A stretch of DNA of 48,526 nucleotides from Buttiauxella brennerae ATCC 51605 (GCF_001654925.1 NZ_LXER01000039.1:1-48526); one strand, 5' to 3'. Shown: positions 1 to 11,159, counted from the first letter of the stretch. Numbers and translations are program-made. Notes: a model not told the origin generated them from the letters alone.

Positions 1-145
1 CGATCACCCTTCATATCCGCCTCTGAGTAAGCCAACCCCTACCATATAATCCACTGCAAAACCAACTATTACCCAGTCTATTCCCCTATCTGTAAACTCT
101 GTGCTTAAGTGAAACATTTTCAACTATCTTATGAATACTCGACAT

Positions 146-200
146 TTGACATGCACCGGGTTATCTTCAGCTATCTGGATGTCTAAACGTTTAAACGTAT
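146..200 (+). promoter_or_regulatory. metA promoter and MetJ operator (met boxes)
   Basis: A TTGACA hexamer lies at 146-151, with a weak -10 around 170-176. It is followed by GTCTAAACGTTTAAACGTAT at 181-200, which reads as tandem degenerate copies of the 8-bp met box (consensus AGACGTCT) bound by the MetJ-S-adenosylmethionine repressor. The arrangement matches the known E. coli metA control region. Bases 1-145 hold no gene that I can see and are AT-rich. A second upstream metA promoter is known in E. coli, but I could not place one here with confidence. Confidence 0.7.
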
Positions 201-219
201 GCTGTGAGGGTAAAAGGTT

Positions 220-1149
220 ATGCCAATTCGGGTACTGGATGAGTTACCAGCTGTCAATTTCCTGCGTGATGAGAATGTCTTTGTTATGACGACATCGCGT
301 GCGAGTAATCAGGAGATCCGTCCGCTAAAGGTGCTCATACTTAATCTGATGCCAAAAAAGATTGAGACGGAAAACCAGTTTTTACGTCTGCTTTCTAACT
401 CTCCTCTACAGGTTGACGTCCAGCTGTTGCGCATTGACTCGCGTGAATCCCGCAACACACCAACTGAGCACCTCAATAATTTCTACTGTAATTTCGACGA
501 TATTCAGGATGAAAACTTTGATGGGCTTATCGTGACGGGTGCACCATTAGGCCTGGTGGAATTTAACGATGTAGCCTACTGGCCGCAGATTGAACAAGTG
601 ATTCACTGGGCTAAAGATCACGTCACCTCAACGCTGTTTGTCTGTTGGGCCGTGCAGGCAGCACTTAATATTCTCTACGGTATTCCTAAGCAAACGCGCA
701 AAGAGAAACTGTCTGGCGTATATGAGCATAACCTCACTTACCCGCATGCTCTGCTGACTCGTGGTTTTGATGACTCCTTCCTGGCTCCCCATTCACGTTA
801 CGCCGACTTCCCTGCATCGCTGATTCGTGATTACACCGATCTTGAAGTGCTGGCTGAGTCAGAAGAAGGGGATGCTTATCTTTTCGGTAGCAAAGACAAG
901 CGCATCGCGTTTGTGACAGGCCATCCGGAATATGATTCGCACACGCTCTCAGGTGAGTATTTCCGTGATGTGGAAGCAGGTCTGAATCCTGATGTACCGT
1001 ATAACTATTTCCCTGGCAATGATCCGCAGAAAAAACCACATGCAACCTGGCGTAGCCACGGAAATTTACTGTTCACAAACTGGCTGAACTACTACGTCTA
1101 CCAGATTACACCGTTCGATCTACGCCATATGAACCCAACGCTCGATTAA
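220..1149 (+). CDS. metA: homoserine O-succinyltransferase
   Basis: MetA transfers succinyl from succinyl-CoA to homoserine, the first committed step of methionine synthesis, in the cytoplasm. The 309 residues equal the E. coli length. The catalytic cysteine sits at residue 142 (FVCWAVQ), and the histidine-glutamate pair at 235 and 237 (TGHPEYD), as expected for this class-I amidotransferase-like fold. The ATG is preceded by a GGGTAAAAGG purine tract. The gene is monocistronic, with met boxes directly upstream and a strong terminator directly downstream, so SAM-dependent repression by MetJ is the likely control. MetA from some organisms uses acetyl-CoA; the enterobacterial context supports succinyl-CoA, but this was not tested. 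Confidence 0.98.
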   Translation: MPIRVLDELPAVNFLRDENVFVMTTSRASNQEIRPLKVLILNLMPKKIETENQFLRLLSNSPLQVDVQLLRIDSRESRNTPTEHLNNFYCNFDDIQDENFDGLIVTGAPLGLVEFNDVAYWPQIEQVIHWAKDHVTSTLFVCWAVQAALNILYGIPKQTRKEKLSGVYEHNLTYPHALLTRGFDDSFLAPHSRYADFPASLIRDYTDLEVLAESEEGDAYLFGSKDKRIAFVTGHPEYDSHTLSGEYFRDVEAGLNPDVPYNYFPGNDPQKKPHATWRSHGNLLFTNWLNYYVYQITPFDLRHMNPTLD

Positions 1150-1179
1150 GCGTTTCAGTATCCCGTCTACTCTACGATC

Positions 1180-1205
1180 AAGGCACCTTCGGGTGCCTTT
1201 TTTGT
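1180..1205 (+). terminator. rho-independent terminator of metA
   Basis: The stem AGGCACC / GGTGCCT (1181-1187 and 1192-1198) encloses a TTCG tetraloop and is followed by a run of T. It lies about 30 bases after the metA stop codon. Confidence 0.9.
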
Positions 1206-1279
1206 TTTCTAAAAATCACTTCCCGCACTGAATAATTTTTAACTTCATAAATATCAATATGATAAGTGATTTTAATTTC

Positions 1280-1320
1280 AAAAATGGAAATTGTTTTTGA
1301 TTTTAGAAAATCATGAAGTA
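1280..1320 (+). promoter_or_regulatory. aceBAK promoter with IclR operator
   Basis: The stretch AAAATGGAAATTGTTTTTGA (1281-1300), followed by TTTTAGAAAAT and GTAGTCTT (1318-1325), closely resembles the E. coli aceB promoter, where IclR binds a TGGAAAT-type half-site over the -35 region and the -10 lies at GTAGTCTT. The repressor gene iclR lies at the far end of the same locus. The 1206-1408 gap holds no other gene. Confidence 0.7.
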
Positions 1321-1408
1321 GTCTTAACCCTGTTGAGTGAAAACCAGACACTGGACGTACCAGATGAAATTGGCGTTATTGACGGGATGAGATGAGGGGA
1401 GAGATCTA

Positions 1409-3007
1409 ATGACACAACAGACAGTTAGCGCAGAGTTGGCCTTTAGCCAGCCGTTTGGTGAACCAGAGCGACAGATACTGACGCCTGATGCAGTCGAGTT
1501 TCTCAGTGAACTCGTCACCCGCTTTACACCACAGCGTAATAAGTTGCTGGCGGCACGCACTGTACAGCAGGCGGAAATTGATGCCGGTAAACTTCCTGAC
1601 TTTATTTCGGAAACCAGTTCCATTCGTGAATCTGAATGGTCTGTTCGTGGGATCCCAGCAGATTTACTGGACAGGCGTGTCGAGATTACTGGCCCGGTTG
1701 AACGCAAAATGGTGATTAATGCTTTGAACGCTAACGTCAAAGTATTCATGGCCGACTTTGAAGACTCCCTGGCACCGAGCTGGAGCAAAGTTATCGATGG
1801 TCAGATCAACTTGCGTGATGCCATCAGCGGCACCATTAGCTGGACAAACGAAGCGGGAAAAATTTACCAGTTGAAGCCTGACCCGGCGGTACTGGTGTGC
1901 CGTGTTCGTGGTCTGCACTTACCGGAAAAACACGTCATCTGGCGTGACGAACCCATCCCGGGCAGCCTGTTTGATTTCGCACTCTACTTCTTCCACAACG
2001 TAGATGCCCTGCGGGCCAAAGGAAGCGGCCCGTATTTCTACCTGCCGAAAACCCAATCCTGGCAGGAAGCGGCCTGGTGGAGCGAAGTCTTCAGCTTCAC
2101 CGAAGATCATTTCACCCTGCCGCGTGGCACCATCAAAGCGACATTGCTGATTGAAACACTGCCAGCAGTATTCCAGATGGATGAGATCCTGCATGCCCTG
2201 CGCGATCATATCGTTGGCCTGAACTGCGGCCGTTGGGATTACATCTTCAGCTACATCAAAACCCTGAAAAACCATGCGGATCGCGTTCTTCCCGATCGCC
2301 AGTCCGTCACAATGGATAAGCCTTTCCTGAATGCTTACTCCCGTCTGCTTATCAAAACCTGCCATCGCCGTGGAGCTTTTGCTATGGGCGGCATGGCGGC
2401 ATTTATTCCAAGTAAAGACAGCCAGCGTAATGACTGGGTGCTCAATAAAGTCAAAACGGATAAGCAAATGGAAGCGACCAATGGCCATGACGGCACATGG
2501 ATTGCCCACCCGGGTCTGGCCGACACGGTGATGGAAGTCTTTAGCAAAACGTTGGGCGACGATAAAAACCAACTGCATGTTTTACGTGAAGAAGATGCTC
2601 CTGTTACCGCAGCGCAGCTACTGGAGCCGTGCCCCGGCGAGCGTACTGAAGCGGGCATGCGTGCCAACATCCGTGTTGCTGTGCAGTACATCGAAGCATG
2701 GATTTCAGGCAACGGTTGCGTGCCGATTTACGGCCTGATGGAAGATGCCGCGACAGCAGAAATCTCACGTACCTCCATCTGGCAGTGGATCCATCATGAA
2801 AAAACGCTGAGTAACGGCGAAACGGTCACTAAGGCGCTGTTCCGCCAAATGCTGGCCGAGGAGATGTTCGTTATTCAGGAAGAGTTGGGTGACAAACGTT
2901 TCAGCCAGGGGCGTTTTGATGAAGCGGCTCGCCTGATGGAGCAGATCACCACCTCCGATACGCTTATCGACTTCCTGACGCTGCCGGGCTACCGCTTACT
3001 TGCTTAA
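1409..3007 (+). CDS. aceB: malate synthase A
   Basis: AceB condenses glyoxylate with acetyl-CoA to malate, the second step of the glyoxylate shunt used during growth on acetate or fatty acids. The 532 residues are within one of E. coli AceB. The family blocks are visible: FMADFEDSLAPSW near residue 112, the CRVRGLHLPEKH block near 163, and the LNCGRWDYIFSYIKT block near 271. The ATG is preceded by a strong GAGGGGAGAG site. It is the first gene of aceBAK, 31 bp before aceA, behind an IclR operator. The conserved aceBAK order and the length argue against the unrelated glcB-type (malate synthase G, about 720 residues). Confidence 0.98.
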   Translation: MTQQTVSAELAFSQPFGEPERQILTPDAVEFLSELVTRFTPQRNKLLAARTVQQAEIDAGKLPDFISETSSIRESEWSVRGIPADLLDRRVEITGPVERKMVINALNANVKVFMADFEDSLAPSWSKVIDGQINLRDAISGTISWTNEAGKIYQLKPDPAVLVCRVRGLHLPEKHVIWRDEPIPGSLFDFALYFFHNVDALRAKGSGPYFYLPKTQSWQEAAWWSEVFSFTEDHFTLPRGTIKATLLIETLPAVFQMDEILHALRDHIVGLNCGRWDYIFSYIKTLKNHADRVLPDRQSVTMDKPFLNAYSRLLIKTCHRRGAFAMGGMAAFIPSKDSQRNDWVLNKVKTDKQMEATNGHDGTWIAHPGLADTVMEVFSKTLGDDKNQLHVLREEDAPVTAAQLLEPCPGERTEAGMRANIRVAVQYIEAWISGNGCVPIYGLMEDAATAEISRTSIWQWIHHEKTLSNGETVTKALFRQMLAEEMFVIQEELGDKRFSQGRFDEAARLMEQITTSDTLIDFLTLPGYRLLA

Positions 3008-3038
3008 TCTTACTCAATAATAATATGGAGCATCTGCC

Positions 3039-4349
3039 ATGACTAAAATCTCTCGCACCCAACAAATCCAACAATTACAACAAGAGTGGACGCAGCCACG
3101 CTGGGAAGGAATCAAGCGCCCGTACAGCGCAGAAGAGGTGGTTAAACTGCGCGGTTCGGTGAACCCGGAATGCACGCTGGCGCAAAATGGCGCGGCGAGA
3201 ATGTGGCGTTTGCTGCATGGTGAATCGAAAAAGGGTTACATCAACAGCCTTGGTGCGTTAACCGGTGGGCAGGCTTTGCAACAGGCGAAAGCCGGTATCG
3301 AAGCCATCTATCTTTCTGGCTGGCAGGTGGCGGCGGATGCCAACCTGGCTTCCAGCATGTACCCGGATCAATCTTTATACCCGGCGAACTCCGTTCCTGC
3401 GGTAGTTGATCGGATCAACAACACATTCCGCCGTGCCGATCAGATCCAATGGGCATCAAATATTGAAGAGGGCGATCCGCGTTATGTCGATTACTACCTG
3501 CCGATCGTGGCCGATGCGGAAGCCGGTTTTGGTGGCGTACTGAATGCCTTCGAGCTGATGAAGTCGATGATTCAGGCCGGTGCTGCAGCAGTTCACTTTG
3601 AGGACCAACTGGCCTCCGTGAAGAAATGCGGCCATATGGGCGGCAAAGTACTGGTTCCGACTCAGGAAGCGATTCAGAAATTAGTCGCTGCACGTCTGGC
3701 GGCAGATGTCATGGGCGTGCCAACGCTTGTGATTGCGCGTACCGATGCTGATGCGGCGGATCTCATCACCTCCGATTGTGACGAATACGACCGGGAGTTT
3801 GTGACTGGCGAGCGTACACAAGAAGGGTTCTACCGCACGCGTGCAGGCATTGAACAAGCTATCAGTCGTGGGCTTGCTTATGCGCCATACGCTGACCTGG
3901 TGTGGTGTGAAACCTCGAAGCCAGACCTCGACCAGGCTCGCCGCTTTGCTGAAGCTATTCATGCACGCTTCCCTGGCAAATTGCTGGCCTATAACTGTTC
4001 GCCATCGTTTAACTGGAAGAAAAACCTCGACGACAAAACCATTGCTTCGTTCCAGGAGGAGCTGTCAGCAATGGGCTACAAATACCAATTTATTACACTC
4101 GCGGGCATCCACAGCATGTGGTTCAACATGTTCGACCTGGCACATGCTTACGCACAGGGTGAAGGGATGCGTCATTACGTGGAAAAAGTGCAGCAGCCGG
4201 AATTTGCCGCCGCACCTGAAGGTTACACCTTCGTTTCCCATCAGCAGGAAGTGGGCACCGGTTATTTCGACCGCGTGACGACGATTATTCAAGGTGGAGC
4301 GTCTTCGGTGACTGCGTTAACGGGTTCGACGGAAGAAGAGCAATTCTAA
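3039..4349 (+). CDS. aceA: isocitrate lyase
   Basis: AceA splits isocitrate into succinate and glyoxylate, the branch-point reaction of the glyoxylate shunt. The 436 residues are two more than E. coli AceA. The catalytic loop KKCGHMGGK puts the active-site cysteine at 197 (195 in E. coli). The acidic metal-binding segment ADAEAGFGG lies at about 158-166 and the [10 protein letters not shown] block follows further on. It is the second gene of aceBAK, and the REP-like hairpins after it probably hold down expression of aceK. Confidence 0.98.
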   Translation: MTKISRTQQIQQLQQEWTQPRWEGIKRPYSAEEVVKLRGSVNPECTLAQNGAARMWRLLHGESKKGYINSLGALTGGQALQQAKAGIEAIYLSGWQVAADANLASSMYPDQSLYPANSVPAVVDRINNTFRRADQIQWASNIEEGDPRYVDYYLPIVADAEAGFGGVLNAFELMKSMIQAGAAAVHFEDQLASVKKCGHMGGKVLVPTQEAIQKLVAARLAADVMGVPTLVIARTDADAADLITSDCDEYDREFVTGERTQEGFYRTRAGIEQAISRGLAYAPYADLVWCETSKPDLDQARRFAEAIHARFPGKLLAYNCSPSFNWKKNLDDKTIASFQEELSAMGYKYQFITLAGIHSMWFNMFDLAHAYAQGEGMRHYVEKVQQPEFAAAPEGYTFVSHQQEVGTGYFDRVTTIIQGGASSVTALTGSTEEEQF

Positions 4350-4354
4350 AGCCA

Positions 4355-4480
4355 CCCTCATCCCGACCTTCTCCCAGAGGGAGAAGGAGAAAACCAGTCC
4401 AGTCCCCTCTCCCTGTAGGAGAAGGAGAAAACCAATCCAGTCCCCTCTCCCTGTGGGAGAGGGTTAGGGTGAGGGTAAAA
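4355..4480. repeat. REP-like hairpin cluster with a 38-bp tandem duplication (aceA-aceK)
   Basis: The outer arms ACCCTCATCCCGACC and GGGTTAGGGTGAGGGT are near-complementary and the inner segments are rich in CTCTCCC/GGGAGA. A 38-bp unit occurs twice head-to-tail, at 4381-4418 and 4419-4456, with two mismatches. The same sequence family recurs at 24839-24876 and 27947-28028. E. coli also has REP-type stem-loops in this gap, where they are thought to lower aceK expression relative to aceBA. Confidence 0.85.
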
Positions 4481-4499
4481 ACCCACCATGGAGTAACTC

Positions 4500-6242
4500 A
4501 TGACGCGTCAGCTGGAACTGTTAATTGCCCATACCATCCTGCAAGGCTTTGACGCGCAGTATGGTCGCTTTCTTGAAATAACCGCGGGTGCGCAGCAGCG
4601 GTTTGAGCAAGCGGACTGGCATGCGGTTCAGCGGGCGATGAAAAGCCGTATCCATCTCTATGATCACCACGTTGGTCTGGTGGTGGAGCAACTGCGCTGC
4701 ATCACTGGTGGCCACAATACTGACGATGAGTTTTTACTGCGGGTCAAAGCGCAGTACACCCAGTTATTGCCCGATTACCCTCGTTTCGAAATTGCTGAAA
4801 GCTTCTTTAATTCGGTTTATTGTCGGCTCTTCGATCACCGCTCGTTATCTCCCGAGCGGCTTTTTATTTTTAGTTCTCAGGAAGAAAAGCGCTTTCGTGA
4901 GATCCCTCGTCCGCTGTCAAAAACCTTTAACCCTGCTGTAGCCTGGCAGCCACTTTTGCGATCTTTGCTAAGAGATTTGCCATTGCGCCTGCCGTGGCAG
5001 GATCTCGCGCGCGATGCGGGCTACATCATTGCGCATCTGACGGAAACCTTCGGAACTGATGCTTTGCAGCAGGCTTCCCTTGAAGTCGCCAACGAACTGT
5101 TTTATCGCAATAAAGCCGCCTGGCTTGTGGGTAAGTTGGTCTTGCCGGGCGGAAAAGTGCCTTTTTTATTGCCAATTCATCGCACCGATGACGGTCATCT
5201 GGTCGTTGATACCTGTTTAACCAGCACCGCCGAAGCGAGCATTGTCTTCGGTTTCGCCCGCTCCTATTTCATGGTTTATGCGCCACAACCCGCGGCTCTG
5301 GTGGAATGGTTACGCGAGTTGTTACCTGGCAAAACCACCGCTGAACTGTATATGGCGATTGGTTGCCAGAAGCACGGTAAAACAGAAAGTTACCGGGAAT
5401 ATCTGACCTACATTTCAGCCACTGACGAACAGTTTATCGAAGCGCCTGGTATTCGTGGCATGGTGATGCTGGTGTTTACGTTGCCCGGTTTTGACCGGGT
5501 ATTCAAAGTGATTAAAGACAAGTTTGCGCCGCAAAAAGAGGTGACCGCTGAACGCGTGCGCGAATGCTATCAGCTGGTCAAAGAACACGATCGTGTCGGG
5601 CGCATGGCCGATACCCAGGAGTTTGAAAACTTTGTGCTGTCTAAACATCAAATTAGCCAGCCGCTGTTGGCATTATTACAGCAGGAAGTTCCTGAAAAAT
5701 TAACCGACCTTGGCGACCGCATCGCCATTAGCCATCTGTATATTGAACGCAGAATGGTGCCACTGAATTTGTGGCTGGAGCGGGTGGAAGGTCAGCAGTT
5801 ACGTGATGCGGTAGAAGAGTATGGCAATGCGATTCGCCAGCTTGCCGCCGCTAATATTTTCCCCGGCGACATGCTGTTTAAAAATTTTGGCGTGACGCGC
5901 CACGGACGAGTGGTTTTCTACGATTACGATGAAATTTGCTATATGACTGAGGTGAATTTCCGCGCTATACCGCCGCCGCGTTACCCCGAAGACGAACTCT
6001 CCGCCGAGCCCTGGTACAGCGTGGCGCCCGGCGATGTGTTCCCGGAAGAGTTTCGCCACTACTTATGCGCTGACCCGCGTATTCGCTCGATATTTGATGA
6101 GATGCACAGCGACTTGTTCCGCGCTGACTATTGGCGTGCGTTGCAGGAACGTATCCGTAATGGCCACGTAGAAGATGTTTTTGCTTATCGTAAACGCCAG
6201 CGGTTTATTGCCCGTTTTGGCGATTTAAAGCAGGCGGGTTAA
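4500..6242 (+). CDS. aceK: isocitrate dehydrogenase kinase/phosphatase
   Basis: AceK phosphorylates and dephosphorylates isocitrate dehydrogenase, so directing isocitrate into the TCA cycle or the glyoxylate shunt. The 580 residues compare with 578 in E. coli. The protein-kinase-like C-terminal half is recognisable: [18 protein letters not shown] carries the ATP-binding lysine region, and [12 protein letters not shown] followed by [12 protein letters not shown] resembles the catalytic and metal-binding loops. It is the last gene of aceBAK, 150 bp after aceA, the gap being filled by hairpin repeats. Its TAA overlaps the iclR stop codon on the other strand within the four bases TTAA. Confidence 0.97.
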   Translation: MTRQLELLIAHTILQGFDAQYGRFLEITAGAQQRFEQADWHAVQRAMKSRIHLYDHHVGLVVEQLRCITGGHNTDDEFLLRVKAQYTQLLPDYPRFEIAESFFNSVYCRLFDHRSLSPERLFIFSSQEEKRFREIPRPLSKTFNPAVAWQPLLRSLLRDLPLRLPWQDLARDAGYIIAHLTETFGTDALQQASLEVANELFYRNKAAWLVGKLVLPGGKVPFLLPIHRTDDGHLVVDTCLTSTAEASIVFGFARSYFMVYAPQPAALVEWLRELLPGKTTAELYMAIGCQKHGKTESYREYLTYISATDEQFIEAPGIRGMVMLVFTLPGFDRVFKVIKDKFAPQKEVTAERVRECYQLVKEHDRVGRMADTQEFENFVLSKHQISQPLLALLQQEVPEKLTDLGDRIAISHLYIERRMVPLNLWLERVEGQQLRDAVEEYGNAIRQLAAANIFPGDMLFKNFGVTRHGRVVFYDYDEICYMTEVNFRAIPPPRYPEDELSAEPWYSVAPGDVFPEEFRHYLCADPRIRSIFDEMHSDLFRADYWRALQERIRNGHVEDVFAYRKRQRFIARFGDLKQAG

Positions 6243-7072
6243 CGCCCGCCGCCATACGCCTGAGTAATCTCCTTCGCCGCTTTAATCACCAGCGCACCCA
6301 GCTCGGTTACACGGTCATCTGTCACGCGTGAAATTGGCCCGGAAATCGAAATTGCCGCAAAGGCTTCATGGTGCTCGTCATAAATACATGCCGCCACACA
6401 ACGCAGCCCCAGCGCATGCTCTTCATCATCAAATGAATAACCACGCTTACGGGTTTGTGCCAAATCTTCTTTCAGGTGTAGCGGGGAAGTGAGCGTTGCT
6501 GGCGTATAGCTATGCAGCCCGTTGCGATGCAATAAATTGACCACCTGGTCGTCGCTCAGATTGGCGAGAAACACCTTGCCTGCGCCAGAGGCATGCATCG
6601 GCAATTTGCCACCAATCGGTGCCGACATACGCATCAACTGCGCGCATTGCACCTGGTCGATAATAATCGCCTGATGATCGCTATGGTCGAGCACCGCCAG
6701 ATTCACCGTTTCACCGGAATCTTCCATCAGCTTGCGCAGCATCGGGTGAACAATTGCCAGCAGATTACGGCTTTGCAGGAAGCTACTGCCAACCACAAAC
6801 GCATGTGCGCCAATCGTCCAGTGCCCTAAATCGCCAATCTGGCGTACAAAACCCAGCTGCTGCATGGTGGTTAGCAGACGATGCGTAGTGGAGTTAGGCA
6901 GGCCAGCCTGTTGTGCAAGCTCCGTCAGAGCAACACTGCCGTGCGATTCGGCAATCCATTCAAGCAGTTTCAAACCACGAGTCAGTGACTGAACTTGCCC
7001 GGTAGGCTGAGGTGCAGCGACTGTGGTAGCGCGTGGTTTTTTTCCACGTTTGGCGGGAACGGCAGCAACCAT
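6239..7072 (-). CDS. iclR: IclR-family repressor of aceBAK
   Basis: IclR is the repressor of the acetate operon. The reading frame stays open to 7174, but I chose the ATG at 7072 ([10 protein letters not shown]). It aligns with the E. coli start, has GGAG about seven bases upstream, and gives 277 residues against 274. The N-terminal winged helix-turn-helix is clear ([19 protein letters not shown]), followed by the effector-binding domain with the [10 protein letters not shown] and [18 protein letters not shown] motifs. It is convergent with aceK and divergent from metH. arpA, which separates aceK and iclR in E. coli K-12, is absent. Confidence 0.96.
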   Translation of the reverse strand: MVAAVPAKRGKKPRATTVAAPQPTGQVQSLTRGLKLLEWIAESHGSVALTELAQQAGLPNSTTHRLLTTMQQLGFVRQIGDLGHWTIGAHAFVVGSSFLQSRNLLAIVHPMLRKLMEDSGETVNLAVLDHSDHQAIIIDQVQCAQLMRMSAPIGGKLPMHASGAGKVFLANLSDDQVVNLLHRNGLHSYTPATLTSPLHLKEDLAQTRKRGYSFDDEEHALGLRCVAACIYDEHHEAFAAISISGPISRVTDDRVTELGALVIKAAKEITQAYGGGR

Positions 7073-7161
7073 AACTGACTCCAATTTTCGTATCGTGGAA
7101 ATCATTTTCGTTTTATTTGGCGACAATGCAACCAACATCAGACTCATCGGATCAGTCAGGT

Positions 7162-7178
7162 GAACATGTCTCATGTTC
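7162..7178. promoter_or_regulatory. perfect 7-3-7 inverted repeat between iclR and metH
   Basis: GAACATG-TCT-CATGTTC is a perfect dyad in the 185-bp divergent gap, 80 bp upstream of the metH start and 90 bp upstream of iclR. metH of E. coli is activated by MetR, whose sites contain TGAA and TTCA half-sites, and iclR represses itself. Either could use this site. The assignment is inference; the symmetry is seen directly. Confidence 0.45.
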
Positions 7179-7257
7179 CATTGCTTTGCGACTATTACAA
7201 CTTGTGACAGTATGACTTGTTGGGCTGACAGGCTTGGGTAAACAGGTGGGAGCGAGA

Positions 7258-10200
7258 GTGAGCAATAAATTAGAAAAACTGCATCAGCAGTTGCAACAAC
7301 GCATTTTGGTACTGGATGGTGGTATGGGAACCATGATCCAGAGCTACCGTCTTGATGAGAGCGATTTCCGTGGCGAACGCTTTGCAGACTGGCCGAGTGA
7401 CCTGAAAGGGAACAACGACTTGCTGGTGCTGAGCAAACCGGAAATCATTGCCGCCATTCACTACGCTTACTTTGAAGCTGGTGCCGACATCGTCGAAACC
7501 AACACCTTTAACTCAACCACAATCGCGATGGCGGATTACCAAATGGAATCCCTGTCGGCGGAAATCAACTTTGAAGCGGCAAAACTTGCCCGCGCTTGTG
7601 CCGATGAGTGGACCGCTCGTACGCCTGAAAAACCGCGCTACGTGGCTGGTGTGTTAGGCCCAACGAACCGCACAGCATCTATTTCCCCGGACGTAAACGA
7701 TCCCGCTTTCCGTAACGTCACCTTTGATCAGCTGGTGGAGGCTTACCGCGAGTCCACCCGTGCGCTGGTGGAAGGGGGCTCTGACCTCATCATGATCGAA
7801 ACGGTGTTCGATACTCTGAACGCCAAAGCGGCGATTTTTGCCGTTAAAACCGAATTTGAAGCGTTGGGCGTTGATTTGCCGATCATGATTTCCGGCACCA
7901 TTACCGACGCCTCAGGCCGTACCCTTTCCGGCCAGACAACCGAAGCCTTCTATAACTCTTTGCGCCATGCGGATGCGCTAACCTTCGGCCTGAACTGTGC
8001 GTTGGGACCTGACGAACTGCGCCAGTATGTCGCTGAGCTTTCACGTATCGCTGACTGCTATGTTACCGCGCACCCGAACGCAGGCCTGCCGAACGCCTTC
8101 GGTGAATATGATCTCGATGCTTTTGAGATGGCGCGTCAGATTGGCGAATGGGCGCAGGCCGGTTTCCTGAATATTATCGGCGGTTGCTGCGGCACCACGC
8201 CTGCACACATTGCGGCAATGAGCAAAGCCGTGGAAGGCGTTGCTCCACGTAAAATACCCGATCTGCCAGTGGCATGCCGTCTGGCGGGTCTTGAGCCGCT
8301 AAACATTGGCGCCGACAGTCTGTTTGTGAACGTGGGTGAACGTACCAACGTCACGGGCTCTGCCAAGTTTAAGCGCCTGATCAAAGAAGAAAAATATAAC
8401 GAAGCGCTGGAAGTTGCGCTTCAGCAGGTTGAAAGCGGTGCGCAAATCATCGATATCAACATGGATGAAGGGATGCTCGACGCCGAAGCGGCGATGGTGC
8501 GTTTCCTCAACCTGATTGCCGGTGAGCCGGATATCGCCCGCGTGCCCATCATGATTGACTCCTCAAAATGGGACGTCATCGAAAAAGGGCTGAAGTGCAT
8601 TCAGGGCAAAGGCATCGTTAACTCCATCTCCATGAAAGAGGGCGTTGAGCCGTTTATCCATCACGCCAAACTGGTGCGCCGTTACGGTGCCGCGATGGTG
8701 GTCATGGCGTTTGATGAAATCGGCCAGGCGGATACCCGTGAGCGCAAAATCGAAATTTGCCGCCGAGCCTACAAAATTCTGACCGAAGAAGTCGGCTTCC
8801 CACCGGAAGACATTATTTTCGACCCGAACATCTTTGCGGTTGCGACCGGCATCGAAGAACACAATAACTACGCCCAGGACTTTATCGGCGCGTGTGCTGA
8901 CATCAAACGCGAACTGCCTCATGCGATGATTTCTGGTGGCGTATCGAACGTGTCGTTCTCCTTCCGTGGTAACGATCCGGTGCGCGAAGCGATTCACGCG
9001 GTATTCCTCTATTACGCCATCCGTAATGGCATGGATATGGGGATCGTTAACGCCGGGCAACTGGCGATTTACGACGATCTCTCTGAAGAATTGCGTAATG
9101 CCGTTGAAGACGTGGTTTTGAACCGTCGTGATGACAGCACTGAGCGCCTGCTTGATCTGGCCGAAAAATATCGCGGCACGAAAAGTGACGATGGCGCGAC
9201 AGCTCAGCAAGCCGAATGGCGTAGCTGGGATGTGGTAAAACGCCTCGAATACTCGCTGGTCAAAGGTATTACCGAATTTATCGAAGCGGATACCGAAGAA
9301 GCTCGTCAGCAAGTTGACCGGCCAATTGAAGTGATCGAAGGGCCGTTGATGTCTGGCATGAACGTGGTCGGTGATTTGTTTGGCGAAGGGAAAATGTTCC
9401 TGCCGCAGGTGGTGAAGTCCGCTCGCGTAATGAAACAGGCGGTGGCGTATCTCGAACCGTACATTGAAGCCAGCAAAGAAAAAGGCTCGACCAACGGCAA
9501 AATCGTGCTCGCGACGGTGAAAGGCGACGTTCATGACATCGGCAAAAACATCGTGGGTGTGGTGCTGCAATGTAACAACTACGAAATCATCGACCTTGGC
9601 GTCATGGTGCCAACTGAGAAGATTTTGAAAACGGCACGTGAAGTGGGGGCGGATATTATTGGCCTTTCCGGGCTGATTACGCCGTCGCTCGATGAGATGG
9701 TGAACGTTGCCAAAGAGATGGAGCGCCAGGGCTTTACGCTGCCACTGCTAATTGGCGGGGCAACCACCTCTAAAGCGCACACCGCGGTTAAGATCGAGCA
9801 GAACTACAGCGGCCCGACCGTTTATGTGCAGAACGCCTCGCGCACGGTCGGCGTGGTTTCAGCGCTGCTCTCGCCGACTCAGCACGACGATTTCGTTGCC
9901 CGCACGCGCAAAGAATATGTCACCGTGCGTACCCAACACGCACGTAAAAAACCGCGTACTCCGCCGGTTACACTTGCCGCTGCACGTGAAAACGACCTGG
10001 CATTTGACTGGTCAAGCTACACGCCGCCAGTTCCCCATCGTCCGGGCGTGCAAGAAGTCACCGCCAGCATCGAAACGCTGCGCAATTACATCGACTGGAC
10101 GCCGTTCTTTATGACCTGGTCGCTGGCCGGGAAATATCCACGCATCCTGGAAGATGAAGTGGTGGGTGAAGAAGCCAAACGCTTGTTCAAAGATGCTAAC

Positions 10201-10941
10201 GACATGCTCGATAAATTGCATACGGAAAAGCTACTGACGCCGCGTGGCGTGGTCGGCCTGTTCCCGGCCAACCGCGTGGATGACGACATCGAAATCTATC
10301 GCGATGAGTCCAGGACTCGCGTGCAAACGGTGGCTCATCACTTGCGTCAGCAAACCGAGAAAGTTGGTTTTGCCAACTATTGCCTGGCCGACTTTGTTGC
10401 GCCAAAGCACAGCGGCAAAGCGGATTACATCGGCGCGTTTGCGGTCACGGGTGGCATGGAAGAAGACGCATTAGCGGAAGGTTATGAAGCACAGCATGAT
10501 GATTACAACAAAATCATGGTGAAAGCGTTGTCTGACCGTCTGGCTGAAGCTTTTGCGGAATATTTGCATGAGCGTGTGCGTAAGGTTTACTGGGGCTACG
10601 CGCCGACGGAAAACCTCAGCAACGAAGATCTTATCCGCGAAAACTACCAGGGGATTCGCCCGGCACCGGGTTACCCGGCGTGCCCGGAACACACCGAAAA
10701 AGCAACTATCTGGGAATTGCTGGACGTCGAAAATGTGGTGGGGATGAAACTCACAGAATCTTACGCCATGTGGCCAGGTGCATCAGTTTCCGGCTGGTAC
10801 TTCAGCCATCCTGACAGCAAATATTACGCCGTGGCACAGATTCAGCGTGACCAGGTGCAAGATTATGCGCGTCGTAAAGGGATGTCGGTCACCGATGTGG
10901 AACGCTGGTTAGCACCTAACTTAGGTTACGACGCGGACTAG
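7258..10941 (+). CDS. metH: cobalamin-dependent methionine synthase
   Basis: MetH transfers a methyl group from methyltetrahydrofolate to homocysteine through bound cobalamin. I chose the GTG at 7258 (VSNKLEKL) because it follows CAGGTGGGA at a good distance and gives 1227 residues, the E. coli length; a TTG 24 bases upstream is less likely. Four modules are visible in order: the homocysteine domain with zinc cysteines ([17 protein letters not shown]), the folate (pterin-binding) domain ([15 protein letters not shown]), the cobalamin domain with the DVHDIGKN ligand motif, and the C-terminal S-adenosylmethionine reactivation domain. It is monocistronic, followed by two palindromic repeats rather than a clear terminator. 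Confidence 0.98.
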   Translation: MSNKLEKLHQQLQQRILVLDGGMGTMIQSYRLDESDFRGERFADWPSDLKGNNDLLVLSKPEIIAAIHYAYFEAGADIVETNTFNSTTIAMADYQMESLSAEINFEAAKLARACADEWTARTPEKPRYVAGVLGPTNRTASISPDVNDPAFRNVTFDQLVEAYRESTRALVEGGSDLIMIETVFDTLNAKAAIFAVKTEFEALGVDLPIMISGTITDASGRTLSGQTTEAFYNSLRHADALTFGLNCALGPDELRQYVAELSRIADCYVTAHPNAGLPNAFGEYDLDAFEMARQIGEWAQAGFLNIIGGCCGTTPAHIAAMSKAVEGVAPRKIPDLPVACRLAGLEPLNIGADSLFVNVGERTNVTGSAKFKRLIKEEKYNEALEVALQQVESGAQIIDINMDEGMLDAEAAMVRFLNLIAGEPDIARVPIMIDSSKWDVIEKGLKCIQGKGIVNSISMKEGVEPFIHHAKLVRRYGAAMVVMAFDEIGQADTRERKIEICRRAYKILTEEVGFPPEDIIFDPNIFAVATGIEEHNNYAQDFIGACADIKRELPHAMISGGVSNVSFSFRGNDPVREAIHAVFLYYAIRNGMDMGIVNAGQLAIYDDLSEELRNAVEDVVLNRRDDSTERLLDLAEKYRGTKSDDGATAQQAEWRSWDVVKRLEYSLVKGITEFIEADTEEARQQVDRPIEVIEGPLMSGMNVVGDLFGEGKMFLPQVVKSARVMKQAVAYLEPYIEASKEKGSTNGKIVLATVKGDVHDIGKNIVGVVLQCNNYEIIDLGVMVPTEKILKTAREVGADIIGLSGLITPSLDEMVNVAKEMERQGFTLPLLIGGATTSKAHTAVKIEQNYSGPTVYVQNASRTVGVVSALLSPTQHDDFVARTRKEYVTVRTQHARKKPRTPPVTLAAARENDLAFDWSSYTPPVPHRPGVQEVTASIETLRNYIDWTPFFMTWSLAGKYPRILEDEVVGEEAKRLFKDANDMLDKLHTEKLLTPRGVVGLFPANRVDDDIEIYRDESRTRVQTVAHHLRQQTEKVGFANYCLADFVAPKHSGKADYIGAFAVTGGMEEDALAEGYEAQHDDYNKIMVKALSDRLAEAFAEYLHERVRKVYWGYAPTENLSNEDLIRENYQGIRPAPGYPACPEHTEKATIWELLDVENVVGMKLTESYAMWPGASVSGWYFSHPDSKYYAVAQIQRDQVQDYARRKGMSVTDVERWLAPNLGYDAD

Positions 10942-10968
10942 TTCGCTTCGGCCTGGTTTACTTGCCAT

Positions 10969-11042
10969 TTTGAACTTGGCAGTGCTCGCCCCGTCACGTA
11001 CTACGTGTACGCTCCGGTGGCTGTGCGCTGTCCGAGTTCAAA
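10969..11042. repeat. ERIC-like imperfect palindrome after metH
   Basis: The ends TTTGAACT and AGTTCAAA are perfect inverted repeats bounding 74 bases. The interior is imperfectly palindromic around CACGTACTACGTGTACG. The layout (long imperfect palindrome with a TAC/GTA centre) is like ERIC, but the sequence is different. Together with the mini-ERIC it fills most of the 308-bp metH-yjbB gap. The remainder, 11043-11159, contains a plausible -10 (TATACT, 11129-11134) for yjbB and no gene. Confidence 0.6.
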
Positions 11043-11159
11043 CTGGCTGCGACACCGACGGTCGATCAATGAATTCCTTCCTGTCCCTCTTCTTACATCC
11101 CGAAACGTTTATTTGTCGCCAGGCGTTATATACTGGAAAGAGAAGGAATTTCGAAGAGT

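Noticed and set aside
4381-4456. Possible CRISPR-like direct repeats
   Set aside because: The two copies are contiguous, without spacers, and lie within a REP-like palindrome; no cas gene is present.
8563-9570. 335-codon minus-strand open frame inside metH
   Set aside because: It is the mirror of a strongly conserved gene with biased codons; composition (many His, Phe, Arg) is typical of an antisense shadow.
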